DNA from: Chelonobacter sp006228105
GTDB taxonomy: Bacteria > Pseudomonadota > Gammaproteobacteria > Enterobacterales > Pasteurellaceae
Length of the DNA: 22,640 nt
Reading direction: 5' to 3' (one strand)
NCBI RefSeq assembly: GCF_006228105.1
Contig: NZ_VDHH01000026.1
The translations under genes were made by a program, and so were the position numbers. This document shows positions 15,242-22,187 of this stretch, in pieces. Each line of letters begins with the position of its first letter. Position 1 is the first letter of the stretch. The notes under the pieces were generated by a model. It did no database searches. It was not told the origin of the DNA and saw only the letters and a program-made list of their open reading frames with translations.

Positions 15242-15469
15242 TCAGCTAGTCACCCAAGTCGCAACAGCAATAAACACCACAAAAATCAGTAACCAAATCA
15301 ACTGTAATTTTGCACTTTTTCGGTTCACTTCTTTTTTATGCTCGCGTAAGCGTTCCAGCTGTTGTTTATAGCGCTCCAAGTCTTGCGGATCAAACGAAAA
15401 GCCACAAGACGGGCAACTTTTGGCGCTGTCACTGACTTTATGACGGCATTCGGGGCAACGGGTTAACAT
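15242..15469 (-). CDS. Small zinc-ribbon single-pass membrane protein
   Basis: 75-residue protein of unknown function. An N-terminal zinc ribbon binds metal through Cys5-x2-Cys8 and Cys19-x2-Cys22-Gly (CPEC...CPSCG). A charged, probably coiled-coil stretch follows (about 28-52, PQDLERYKQQLERLREHKKEVNRK), then one transmembrane helix at about 57-73 (IWLLIFVVFIAVATWV). The ATG at 15467-15469 starts the ribbon directly. An in-frame TTG at 15485-15487 would add six residues but lies at the ndk stop. It starts 18 bases after ndk and is likely co-transcribed with it. The layout suggests a membrane-anchored cytoplasmic ribbon; no role is claimed. Confidence 0.78.
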   Translation of the reverse strand: MLTRCPECRHKVSDSAKSCPSCGFSFDPQDLERYKQQLERLREHKKEVNRKSAKLQLIWLLIFVVFIAVATWVTS

Positions 15470-15487
15470 ATTATTCTCTACTGGCAA

Positions 15488-15910
15488 TTACGAACGTGGG
15501 AAAATTTCACTCTCACTGAAAAAATATTCGATTTCACGTTTAGCCGACGCCTCCGAATCTGAGCCATGCACCGCATTGATGCTTTTGTTGGTGGCATAAT
15601 CAAAGCGAAGCGTGCCTGCAACCGCAGTTTGCGGATCGGTTGCGCCGATAAGCTCACGGTGCAGTTTGATCACATTTTCACCTTGCAAAACCGAAACCAC
15701 CACCGGTCCGGAAGTCATAAATTCCACCAGTTTGTCATAGAACGGTTTGCCTTTATGTTCTGCATAAAATCCCGCTGCCTGCTCTTGGTTCAGGTGCAAC
15801 ATTTTGCTGGCGACAATGGTAAAACGAGCGCTCTCAAAACGGGAAAAAATTGCGCCAATCAGATTTTGTTTGACTGCATCAGGTTTGATAATCGAAAGTG
15901 TTTGTTGCAT
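15488..15910 (-). CDS. ndk: Nucleoside diphosphate kinase
   Basis: Transfers the gamma phosphate of ATP to nucleoside diphosphates through a phospho-histidine intermediate, balancing NTP and dNTP pools. 140 residues, the usual bacterial length. The N-terminal signature TLSIIKPDAV is at 4-13, and the active-site segment INAVHGSDS contains His115. AGGAG (15916-15920) lies 5 bases before the ATG. An uptake-sequence hairpin sits 11 bases upstream of the ribosome site, between ndk and pepB. In H. influenzae the aminopeptidase and ndk genes are likewise adjacent, as I recall. Confidence 0.97.
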   Translation of the reverse strand: MQQTLSIIKPDAVKQNLIGAIFSRFESARFTIVASKMLHLNQEQAAGFYAEHKGKPFYDKLVEFMTSGPVVVSVLQGENVIKLHRELIGATDPQTAVAGTLRFDYATNKSINAVHGSDSEASAKREIEYFFSESEIFPRS

Positions 15911-15931
15911 AGAAGCTCCTTTGGGTTAAGG

Positions 15932-15956
15932 TAAAGTGCGGTCTGACCGCACTTTA
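15932..15956. repeat. Perfect uptake-sequence hairpin in the ndk leader
   Basis: TAAAGTGCGGT (15932-15942) and ACCGCACTTTA (15946-15956) form an 11-bp stem with a CTG loop. On the minus strand no T-run follows, so it is not a standard terminator for pepB. It would be part of the ndk 5' leader if ndk has its own promoter further upstream. Confidence 0.85.
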
Positions 15957-16081
15957 GGGTTGTTCTATCAGGGATGTTCTATTCCGTTCAAATTTATATA
16001 GCGTGTTAGTTGTCTGCCGATTTTACTGATCGGACAGCATTACCCGAACAATCTAATCTTAAGTCCAACCTTAATCACCAG

Positions 16082-17395
16082 TTAGTCACCATAGCTCAAT
16101 AATAGATTCGCTAAGCTGTTGACACCAATACCGGTTGCTCCCGTTGCCCACAGCGGACTGGCAGATTTTCGGAAAGTCGCGGAACAGTCAATATGCAGCC
16201 AGTTGGTTTGATATGATTTTACAAAATACGACAGAAATGCGGTAGCGGTACTCGCCCCAGCGCCAGTTCCGGCAGGAACCGATGCGGTATTGCAAATGTC
16301 CGCAAATGACGAACTGACTTGGCTGCGGTGGAAAGGCTCGAACGGCAGGCGCCAGAAAGGTTCGCTCTCCTCTTTTGCCGCCTTGAACAGCGCTTTCACC
16401 AATTTATCGTCCATCGACAACACCGAATGGTAGTCATTGCCGACTGCCATTTTCGCTGCACCGGTCAAGGTGGCGCAATCAATGATAAACTGAGGATCTT
16501 GCGCATCCGCTTCGATCAAACCGTCTGCCAACACCAAGCGCCCTTCGGCATCGGTGTTCAACACTTCAACGGTAACGCCGTTGCGATATTCAATAATATC
16601 GCCCAACTTAAATGCACGGCTGCTGACCATATTTTCAGCACAGCACAGATATAATTTAACTCGCTGATTCAAACCACAGGCAATTGCTAATCCCAATGCG
16701 CCGGTTAGCAACGCTGCGCCGCCCATATCAGAACGCATTGAATCCATCGAACTGCTTGGTTTCAAGCTGTAACCACCGGTATCAAAAGTGATCCCCTTGC
16801 CCACCAGACAAGCCATCACCGGCTCATCCGGATTGCCGCTCGGATTAAAATCCAACTGCAACATCGCCGGCAAATTGGCTGAGCCTTTGCCGACCGTCCA
16901 AATACCGTGATAACCACGCTCTTTCAGCTCTTCACGGGCGATAATATGATACGACACCGCTTTTTCCACTTCGGCATGCTGTGCCTGTTGCAAAATAAAG
17001 TCGGCGGCACGATGTGCCAATGCTTGTGGCGTGATTTCATCCGACGGCAAGTTAATCAACTCGCGTACAAAATCGCCACACTCGATCAAGCGGAATAGTT
17101 GCTGTTGATCGGCGTCACTCAAATCAGACGGGAATTCAATCGCAAAATCCTGTTTGGCACTATAAAAACCTTGGTAAAACGCCCAACAGGTCGGCAACGT
17201 CCAATGTTTACCCTCCAGTTCGACATCATCAATTCCTTGGGTGCGTAATTTACGTGCCGCCCGCTGAATCTTGCCGAGCGGATCATCACCACCGAAATGC
17301 ACTTTTGCTACTCCGTTATCAAAACTCAATAACGCTTTTTTTCCCCATACTTCATCAGCTTGTTTTTTGCTTAAATTAATCTTCATGCTCATCAT
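16082..17395 (-). CDS. pepB: Peptidase B (M17 leucyl aminopeptidase family)
   Basis: Two-metal cytoplasmic aminopeptidase that trims N-terminal residues from short peptides. At 437 residues it matches PepB rather than the roughly 500-residue PepA. Metal and catalytic residues are visible: Lys200 and Asp205 in VGKGITFDTGGYSLKP, Asp223 in MRSDMGGAA, Asp282 and Glu284 in NTDAEGRLVLADGL, with Arg286 alongside. GGAG lies 6-9 bases before two adjacent ATG codons (17393-17395 preferred), and a third ATG follows one codon later. It contains no uptake word, unlike most neighbours. A stem-loop (CTGTCCGAT / ATCGGCAG with one bulge, about 16015-16038) follows the gene. Confidence 0.95.
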   Translation of the reverse strand: MMSMKINLSKKQADEVWGKKALLSFDNGVAKVHFGGDDPLGKIQRAARKLRTQGIDDVELEGKHWTLPTCWAFYQGFYSAKQDFAIEFPSDLSDADQQQLFRLIECGDFVRELINLPSDEITPQALAHRAADFILQQAQHAEVEKAVSYHIIAREELKERGYHGIWTVGKGSANLPAMLQLDFNPSGNPDEPVMACLVGKGITFDTGGYSLKPSSSMDSMRSDMGGAALLTGALGLAIACGLNQRVKLYLCCAENMVSSRAFKLGDIIEYRNGVTVEVLNTDAEGRLVLADGLIEADAQDPQFIIDCATLTGAAKMAVGNDYHSVLSMDDKLVKALFKAAKEESEPFWRLPFEPFHRSQVSSSFADICNTASVPAGTGAGASTATAFLSYFVKSYQTNWLHIDCSATFRKSASPLWATGATGIGVNSLANLLLSYGD

Positions 17396-17488
17396 GACAC
17401 TCTCCGTGTTAAAATTGCCATTGTTTATAACATAAACCGATTTTTAGTAAATCCTAAATGTTATTTTTTTGTCATAATTTGAATCAAA

Positions 17489-18580
17489 TCACCATAAACT
17501 GAGCTGTTGTGGATTATTTTTAGCCAACAATGCCACATTCAAGCCGATCAAGCGTATGCTTCTGCCGTTTGCCCGCTGCCAAATTTGCTGCAACAATTGC
17601 CGGAAAGCGTTAAGGTTTAAACAATAACCACTACTCTCCAAGGTGGTAGTTTGAAAATCGTTAAATTTCAGTTTCACCCCGATTTTTCGATATTGGCTCA
17701 ATGGGGTATCCGGATCTGCCCGCTGCAAACGCACAATCAGTTTTTGATACAGCGACTGTAAAATATCTTCCGCCTGTGCTACTTGCCAAATATCTTGTGA
17801 CAGGGTAACTTCAACCCCTACGGACTTACGCTCCCGTTCTGATTGCACCGCTCTTTCATCAATTGCATGGCTGAATTGCCAAATCCGTTGCCCCAATTTG
17901 CCAAATTGATCGAGCAAAATATGCTGTTTTAATTGGCGAACATCAGCACAGGTCGTCAAACCCATTGCAGACAATTTTTGAGCCGTGACCGGACCAACAC
18001 CCGGAATTTTTTTCAATGCCAATTCGAGTACAAATTGATCAACCTGCTCAGGGGGCAGTACAAATTGTCCGTTGGGTTTATTGATTTCGGAGGCAATTTT
18101 TGCCAAAAACTTCAATGGCGCAACGCCGGCTGAGGCAGTTAATTGCAGCTCAGTAAAAATAGCACGTCGAATTTCAGCAGCAATCCAAGTTGCCGAGCCG
18201 TTACAGGCGGTGCAATCGGTCACGTCCAGATAGGCTTCATCTAAAGATAGCGGTTCGATTATTGTGGTATAACGCCGAAAAATAGCCTGCACCTGCTCTG
18301 AGACCTGTTTATACAACGCCATGTTGCCACGCAACAATATCAGATTCGGGCATTTTTTTAATGCAAGTGCGCTTGGCATCGCACTGTGCAAGCCATATTG
18401 ACGAGCTTCATAATTACAGGTAGAAAGCACACCACGGCTGTCCGCCGCACCGCCGACCGCCACCGGCTTGCCTGCTAAGCTCGGCTGCTCACGAATTTCA
18501 ACCGCCGCAAAAAAGCAGTCCATATCAATATGGATAATTTTACGTTCAAAATTCGCTTTATTCGATGATATCGCCAGCAT
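17489..18580 (-). CDS. dinB: DNA polymerase IV
   Basis: Y-family translesion polymerase without proofreading, induced by DNA damage. The 363 residues compare with 351 in E. coli, mainly because of about 11 extra N-terminal residues before KIIHIDMDCFFAAVE. Catalytic acids: Asp19, and Asp114-Glu115 in LSLDEAYLD. Phe24 sits at the steric-gate position. The helix-hairpin-helix KKIPGVGPVTAQKL is present. The C-terminus ends QLSLW, a good beta-clamp binding motif. The ribosome site before the ATG at 18578-18580 is poor, and no better start is available. A LexA-type box lies 48 bases upstream. Confidence 0.95.
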   Translation of the reverse strand: MLAISSNKANFERKIIHIDMDCFFAAVEIREQPSLAGKPVAVGGAADSRGVLSTCNYEARQYGLHSAMPSALALKKCPNLILLRGNMALYKQVSEQVQAIFRRYTTIIEPLSLDEAYLDVTDCTACNGSATWIAAEIRRAIFTELQLTASAGVAPLKFLAKIASEINKPNGQFVLPPEQVDQFVLELALKKIPGVGPVTAQKLSAMGLTTCADVRQLKQHILLDQFGKLGQRIWQFSHAIDERAVQSERERKSVGVEVTLSQDIWQVAQAEDILQSLYQKLIVRLQRADPDTPLSQYRKIGVKLKFNDFQTTTLESSGYCLNLNAFRQLLQQIWQRANGRSIRLIGLNVALLAKNNPQQLSLW

Positions 18581-18627
18581 AACGGAAGCAAAAATAAGAA
18601 ATGATACTGCAATTATAAATTAAATAA

Positions 18628-18643
18628 CTGTATAAATAAACAG
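18628..18643. promoter_or_regulatory. LexA (SOS) box upstream of dinB
   Basis: CTGTATAAATAAACAG matches the CTGT-N8-ACAG rule exactly, with an AT-only spacer as in the E. coli consensus. A minus-strand TATAAT (18612-18617) lies between it and dinB, so the box would cover the -35 region, a typical repression site. LexA itself is not in the window. Confidence 0.8.
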
Positions 18644-18681
18644 TGTATTTACTTTATTCTCTTTTATCTTTAAAGCTATAG

Positions 18682-18867
18682 CTTTTGTGCTTGTACCAAA
18701 AAGTAAGCAAAAAAAATACCCTCCAATTGTAGTGCTGTTCTTCACCTTTGCTAATTTCTACGCTCAATTTGCAAACTCGCTTCGCTCAAACACGACAAAT
18801 TGAGCTTGAAATCTTCATGCAAACGTTCAGGCACTACAAATGGGGAATAAACACCAAACACACTGCA
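18682..18867 (-). repeat. Structured repeat unit A (minus orientation)
   Basis: Read on the minus strand this unit has, in order: TGCAGTGTGTTT (18867-18856), ATTCCCC, TGTAGTGCCTGA (18838-18827), TTTGAGCGAAGCGAG (18790-18776), CAGCACTACAAT (18737-18726), GGGT (18721-18718) and ACAAGCA (18694-18688). The outer helix is TTGTAGTGC/GCACTACAA (9 bp) and an inner helix is GCTCAATTTG/CAAATTGAGC (10 bp). The same blocks recur in the same order in unit B on the other strand. There is no transposase and no credible reading frame. Confidence 0.7.
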
Positions 18868-18923
18868 CTTTCATTTAACCACCAAAATGTAAAGTATAAA
18901 GTGCGGTTTAAAACCCCGTACTC

Positions 18924-19145
18924 TGCGCTGTGTTTTTCAGATTCCCTTATGAACTGCCTGAGCGGGTGTGAAATTTGTAGGGAAATTTTTCTGTTTGAGC
19001 GTAGCAAGTCTGCCCGCAATGCGGGCGAATTAAAAATTTTCCGTTAAGCAAATTCACACTGAGCGAAGATCAGCAGTTCAATAGGGTGTGCTTTCTTTGC
19101 CAACTTTCTTTGCACAAGCAAAGAAAGTTGGTCGCCGCGAGGCGA
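18924..19145 (+). repeat. Structured repeat unit B (plus orientation)
   Basis: Blocks: TGCGCTGTGTTT (18924-18935), ATTCCC (18941-18946), TGAACTGCCTGA (18950-18961), TTTGAGCGTAGCAAG (18994-19008), CAGCAGTTCAAT (19071-19082), GGGT (19084-19087) and ACAAGCA (19114-19120). Helices: TGAACTGC/GCAGTTCA (8 bp), GTGTGAAATTTG with CAAATTCACAC (one bulge), GGAAATTTTT with AAAAATTTTCC (one bulge), GCCCGC-AAT-GCGGGC (19012-19026). A 14-bp hairpin CCAACTTTCTTTGC/GCAAAGAAAGTTGG (19100-19131) and a small TCGCC/GGCGA hairpin (19132-19145) follow. Together with unit A it fills most of the 587-base gap between dinB and lrgB. Confidence 0.7.
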
Positions 19146-19167
19146 AATAGCGAAGACCAAATACGGG

Positions 19168-19857
19168 TTATACCAGCAACAAGACTAAACGAAAGATCAA
19201 CGGTGCTAACACCGAACTGATGATGCCGCATAAAACTAACGAAATTGAGCTGTAAATGCCGGCTTGTTTATCAATTTCTAAAGTGCGGGCCGTACCTAGT
19301 GCGTGGGAAACTGCGCCGATCGACAAACCGATGGCTTCGGGATGCTTCAAACCGATTTTTTTCAGCAATAGATAACCCAAAATCGAGCCTTGCAATCCAG
19401 CCAACACCACACCGACCGCAGCCACAGACGGCACACCACCGATGGTTTCTGCCACCGCCATCGCAATTGGCGTGCTGATCGATTTCGGTAAAATTGTCGC
19501 CACTATCTCCGCATTGCCGCCTAATAACAGCGCCAACAACGCGCCGCTTAACATCGACAAGACTGATGCCGTCAGCGTGATCAGCAAAATGCTGCGCCAA
19601 CGGCTGCTGATTTGGCGTAACTGCTCATAAAGCGGCAGTGCCAACGCCACGATCGCCGGTCCCAATAAGTTGTTGAGCGGCGCATTGCCCTGTATATACT
19701 GATCATAAGGAATATCTGCCAACAGTAAGACCCCAATCAATAATAGAATGGTCAATACAAACGAGTTAAACACAATCGACTTCCAGCGTTTGCTGATACA
19801 GATCGCTGCCATAAACGCCAAAATCGTTAACACAGAGTAGAGGTAAACTGCCATCAT
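19168..19857 (-). CDS. lrgB: LrgB/YohK-family membrane protein
   Basis: 229-residue inner-membrane protein of the LrgB (CidB/YohK) family with about seven hydrophobic segments. Family landmarks are PLNNLLGPAIVALALPLYEQ, LLPKSISTPIAMAVAETIGG and AIGLSIGAVSHALGTARTLE. In Gram-positives LrgAB affects murein hydrolase activity and pyruvate or metabolite transport. The role in Gram-negatives is less clear, with transport of small carboxylates or glycolate-like compounds suggested for relatives. AGGAGAT lies 6 bases before the first of two ATG codons. It follows lrgA by 22 bases, in one operon. Confidence 0.92.
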   Translation of the reverse strand: MMAVYLYSVLTILAFMAAICISKRWKSIVFNSFVLTILLLIGVLLLADIPYDQYIQGNAPLNNLLGPAIVALALPLYEQLRQISSRWRSILLITLTASVLSMLSGALLALLLGGNAEIVATILPKSISTPIAMAVAETIGGVPSVAAVGVVLAGLQGSILGYLLLKKIGLKHPEAIGLSIGAVSHALGTARTLEIDKQAGIYSSISLVLCGIISSVLAPLIFRLVLLLV

Positions 19858-19879
19858 TTAAATATCTCCTGCTTATGCC

Positions 19880-20308
19880 TTACTTCATCTCAGCTTCACG
19901 TCGCTGCTTAATCCGTTTTCTTTCGATTTTTCGGCGTAATTTGCGGATACTGTGCCGTTCGAACAGATAGTCTGCCATCAAACCGATCACCACCAGACTC
20001 AGCATCGTGCTGATGATATTCGGAATCAGCAACTGCTTGGCATTCGCAAGCAACAGATCGGCATATTTGATAATTCCGACACTGACCGGTACAAACAGCA
20101 GCGCCATATAGCGAATCAGCAGGCTGGAACCAAAGGCGATCCACTCGACTTTAATCAATTGCGAGGTTAAACACAGAAACAGAATCAACAAGCCCCAGAT
20201 ACTGCCCGGCACACCGATTGGAATCAGATATTGCAGGAAAATACCCAGATACAAAATGGCATATAAAATGGTTAGCGAACGCAGCAGATTTATGATGTTT
20301 TGTTTCAT
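19880..20308 (-). CDS. lrgA: LrgA/YohJ-family holin-like membrane protein
   Basis: 142-residue membrane protein of the LrgA (CidA/YohJ) family with four hydrophobic segments. The signatures PGSIWGLLILFLCL and LLIRYMALLFVPVSVGIIKYADLL match E. coli YohJ closely. The C-terminal tail after the last helix is very basic (ERHSIRKLRRKIERKRIKQRREAEMK) and longer than that of YohJ, so it should face the cytoplasm. I chose ATG at 20306-20308; the longer reading begins at a TTG (20348-20350). The ribosome site is weak in both cases. Partner of lrgB, with a CRP-like site 59 bases upstream of the start. Confidence 0.9.
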   Translation of the reverse strand: MKQNIINLLRSLTILYAILYLGIFLQYLIPIGVPGSIWGLLILFLCLTSQLIKVEWIAFGSSLLIRYMALLFVPVSVGIIKYADLLLANAKQLLIPNIISTMLSLVVIGLMADYLFERHSIRKLRRKIERKRIKQRREAEMK

Positions 20309-20366
20309 TTTTACTTGAGATAACGTTTGCGATAACGGAATGATGTGCAATAATTCTCTCTCAAAT

Positions 20367-20382
20367 TGTGATCAATGTCACC
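20367..20382. promoter_or_regulatory. CRP-like site between lrgA and the nuclease gene
   Basis: TGTGA-N6-TCACC is one base from the full TGTGA-N6-TCACA consensus, with A/T-rich flanks. It lies 59 bases before lrgA and 41 bases before the divergent nuclease gene, so it could serve either. Activation of lrgAB by cAMP-CRP is the likelier reading given the distance. Confidence 0.55.
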
Positions 20383-20422
20383 GAATTTTGCCTTTTTTGG
20401 GCGCAATAGATAAGGTTTTAAA

Positions 20423-20926
20423 GTGTCGATAACACGTTTTTTCTTTTTGTTTTCATTTTTGTTACTTTTTACAACAGTCGCTTACGCCAAGCCCAATGAC
20501 GGCAACTCCCGCTCTACGATTCAATGTCGGGTGATTCACATCAGCGATGGCGACAGTTTCACTTGCCTGAGCGGTAATAATAAACGCATCAAAGTGCGGT
20601 TGCTGGGTATCGATGCTCCCGAAAACGGACAACCTTATTCAGCAAAATCCAAACAGTTTCTGGCTGCATTGATTCTACAACAGAAAGTAGACCTACAAAT
20701 TGAGGGGATTGATAAATTTGCACGCCGTTTAGCACGGGTATACGACGCACAACAGCGTGATATTAATTTACTGATGATAGAAAACGGTTGGGCTTGGGCA
20801 TACCGTTTTTATAAAAAAGATCCCCGCTACCCACAGGCGCAACAACGGGCAAAATGGAAAAAATTGGGTCTATGGCAGGATAATAATCCGCAAGAGCCGT
20901 ATCTGTGGCGCAAGGCACAGCGTTGA
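20423..20926 (+). CDS. Secreted thermonuclease-like (SNase family) protein
   Basis: 167-residue protein with a signal peptide (about 1-22, ending AYA) and one SNase domain, so it should act in the periplasm or outside the cell on DNA/RNA. By alignment with staphylococcal nuclease, the calcium and catalytic residues are all present: Asp44 (SDGDSF), Arg59 and Asp64-Glu67 (KVRLLGIDAPE), Arg101 (KFARRLA). The start is GTG at 20423 with AAGG 7 bases upstream. An uptake word (20592-20600) encodes Lys-Val-Arg59. In H. influenzae a similar gene neighbours the csdA homologue, as I recall. csdA follows 39 bases later. Confidence 0.9.
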   Translation: MSITRFFFLFSFLLLFTTVAYAKPNDGNSRSTIQCRVIHISDGDSFTCLSGNNKRIKVRLLGIDAPENGQPYSAKSKQFLAALILQQKVDLQIEGIDKFARRLARVYDAQQRDINLLMIENGWAWAYRFYKKDPRYPQAQQRAKWKKLGLWQDNNPQEPYLWRKAQR

Positions 20927-20965
20927 GTTTATAATGTGAGCTCTTTTTTCAATGATGGCAGCGTT

Positions 20966-22186
20966 ATGTTTAGATTAGAATCCGATTTCAACCCGGCGCT
21001 ATTCCGCCAAGCCTTCCCTTATCTGCAAAGCTCCGCAACCTCAGTTTATCTGGATTCGGCGGCGACAGCGTTGAAACCGCAGGTGCTGATTGACAGCACG
21101 CTTGATTTTTATCAAAGTGCGGGTTCGGTGCACCGCAGTCAGTACGATGCCGAGCAGACCGCACTTTACGAACAGGCACGCAACCTCGTCGCTGAGTTGA
21201 TCAATGCGCCGTCACCAGCGGCTGTTATTTGGACTTCCGGTGCCACGCAAGCGATCAATAGCGTTGCACACGGGTTGGCGCATTGGCTCGAACCCGGTGA
21301 TGAGATCGTGATCAGCGAAGCCGATCATCACGCCAATTTTGTGACCTGGTCAATGCTGGCACAACAATGTTCGGCAAAATTGATTATTCTGCCAATCAAT
21401 GATCAATGGCAGATTGAAAGTGCGGTGTTGCGCCAAGCACTGTCGCCACGCAGCAAGATTGTCGCTTTCAACATGGTTTCCAACGTTACCGGCACCGAAC
21501 AACCGATTGCCGAGCTGATCAACATTGTGCGCCAAAATGCACCACAGGCATTGATTTTGCTGGATTGTGCGCAGGCGGTCGCCCATCTCAAATTGGATAT
21601 TCAAGCGCTTGATGCCGATTTTTATGTGTTTTCGGCACACAAACTTTACGGCCCAAACGGCCTGGGGGTGCTGAGCGGCAAGCCTGAGTCGCTGGAAAAA
21701 CTGACACCGTTGCTATATGGCGGCAAAATGGTGGATCGGGTCAGCAAACAGCAGATCAGCTTTAATCCTCTGCCCTATCGCTTGGAAGCCGGCACGCCGA
21801 ATATCGCCGCAGTGATTGGTTTTGGCGCAGTGCTGAATTGGTTAGGTCAATATGATCTTCAGCAGGCCGAAGCCTATGCGGTGGCGCTTGCCGAACAGAC
21901 TAAAGTGCGGTTGCAACGCTATGATCACGTGCACTTATTCAACTCGCCACAACCGAGTTCGATTGTCTGCTTTGTATTTGATGATATCGCCGTTTCTGAT
22001 TTAAGCACCCTGCTGAGTGAACAAGACATTGCCCTGCGCGCTGGCGAACATTGCGCCCAGCCGTATTTAGCTCGGCTAGGACAAAAAAGCACCTTACGCC
22101 TTTCCTTTGCCCCTTATAATACATCGGCTGATGTAGAGGCTTTCTTCGCTGCGCTAGACCGCACTTTGACACTTTTAAGAGAATAA
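20966..22186 (+). CDS. csdA: Cysteine desulfurase / cysteine sulfinate desulfinase CsdA
   Basis: PLP enzyme (SufS/CsdA group) that takes sulfur from cysteine as a persulfide and passes it to CsdE for sulfur transfer, including tRNA modification. 406 residues from the ATG at 20966 (MFRLESDFNPALFRQAFP), which matches the E. coli N-terminus. A GTG at 20936 would add ten residues. VYLDSAATALKP lies near the start, ADHHANF carries the PLP-stacking His, FSAHKLYGPNG holds the PLP lysine (Lys226), and RAGEHCAQPYL holds the persulfide Cys363 in the short loop typical of group II enzymes. It has four uptake words, the highest density in the window. csdE follows after one base. Confidence 0.94.
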   Translation: MFRLESDFNPALFRQAFPYLQSSATSVYLDSAATALKPQVLIDSTLDFYQSAGSVHRSQYDAEQTALYEQARNLVAELINAPSPAAVIWTSGATQAINSVAHGLAHWLEPGDEIVISEADHHANFVTWSMLAQQCSAKLIILPINDQWQIESAVLRQALSPRSKIVAFNMVSNVTGTEQPIAELINIVRQNAPQALILLDCAQAVAHLKLDIQALDADFYVFSAHKLYGPNGLGVLSGKPESLEKLTPLLYGGKMVDRVSKQQISFNPLPYRLEAGTPNIAAVIGFGAVLNWLGQYDLQQAEAYAVALAEQTKVRLQRYDHVHLFNSPQPSSIVCFVFDDIAVSDLSTLLSEQDIALRAGEHCAQPYLARLGQKSTLRLSFAPYNTSADVEAFFAALDRTLTLLRE

Positions 22187-22187
22187 T

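Noticed and set aside
15074..15292. 72-codon open frame on + after the DUF440 gene
   Set aside because: It crosses the 12-bp dyad and runs antisense into the zinc-ribbon gene; no ribosome site or recognisable domain.
18748..19047. 99-codon open frame on + between dinB and lrgB
   Set aside because: It runs across both structured repeat units and their inverted blocks, has no ribosome site, and its residues are explained by the repeat sequence. Similar short frames are likely wherever the repeat occurs.
20309..20350. Longer lrgA starting at TTG (20348-20350)
   Set aside because: The extra 14 residues are not part of the family N-terminus, and the ATG at 20308 gives a normal length.
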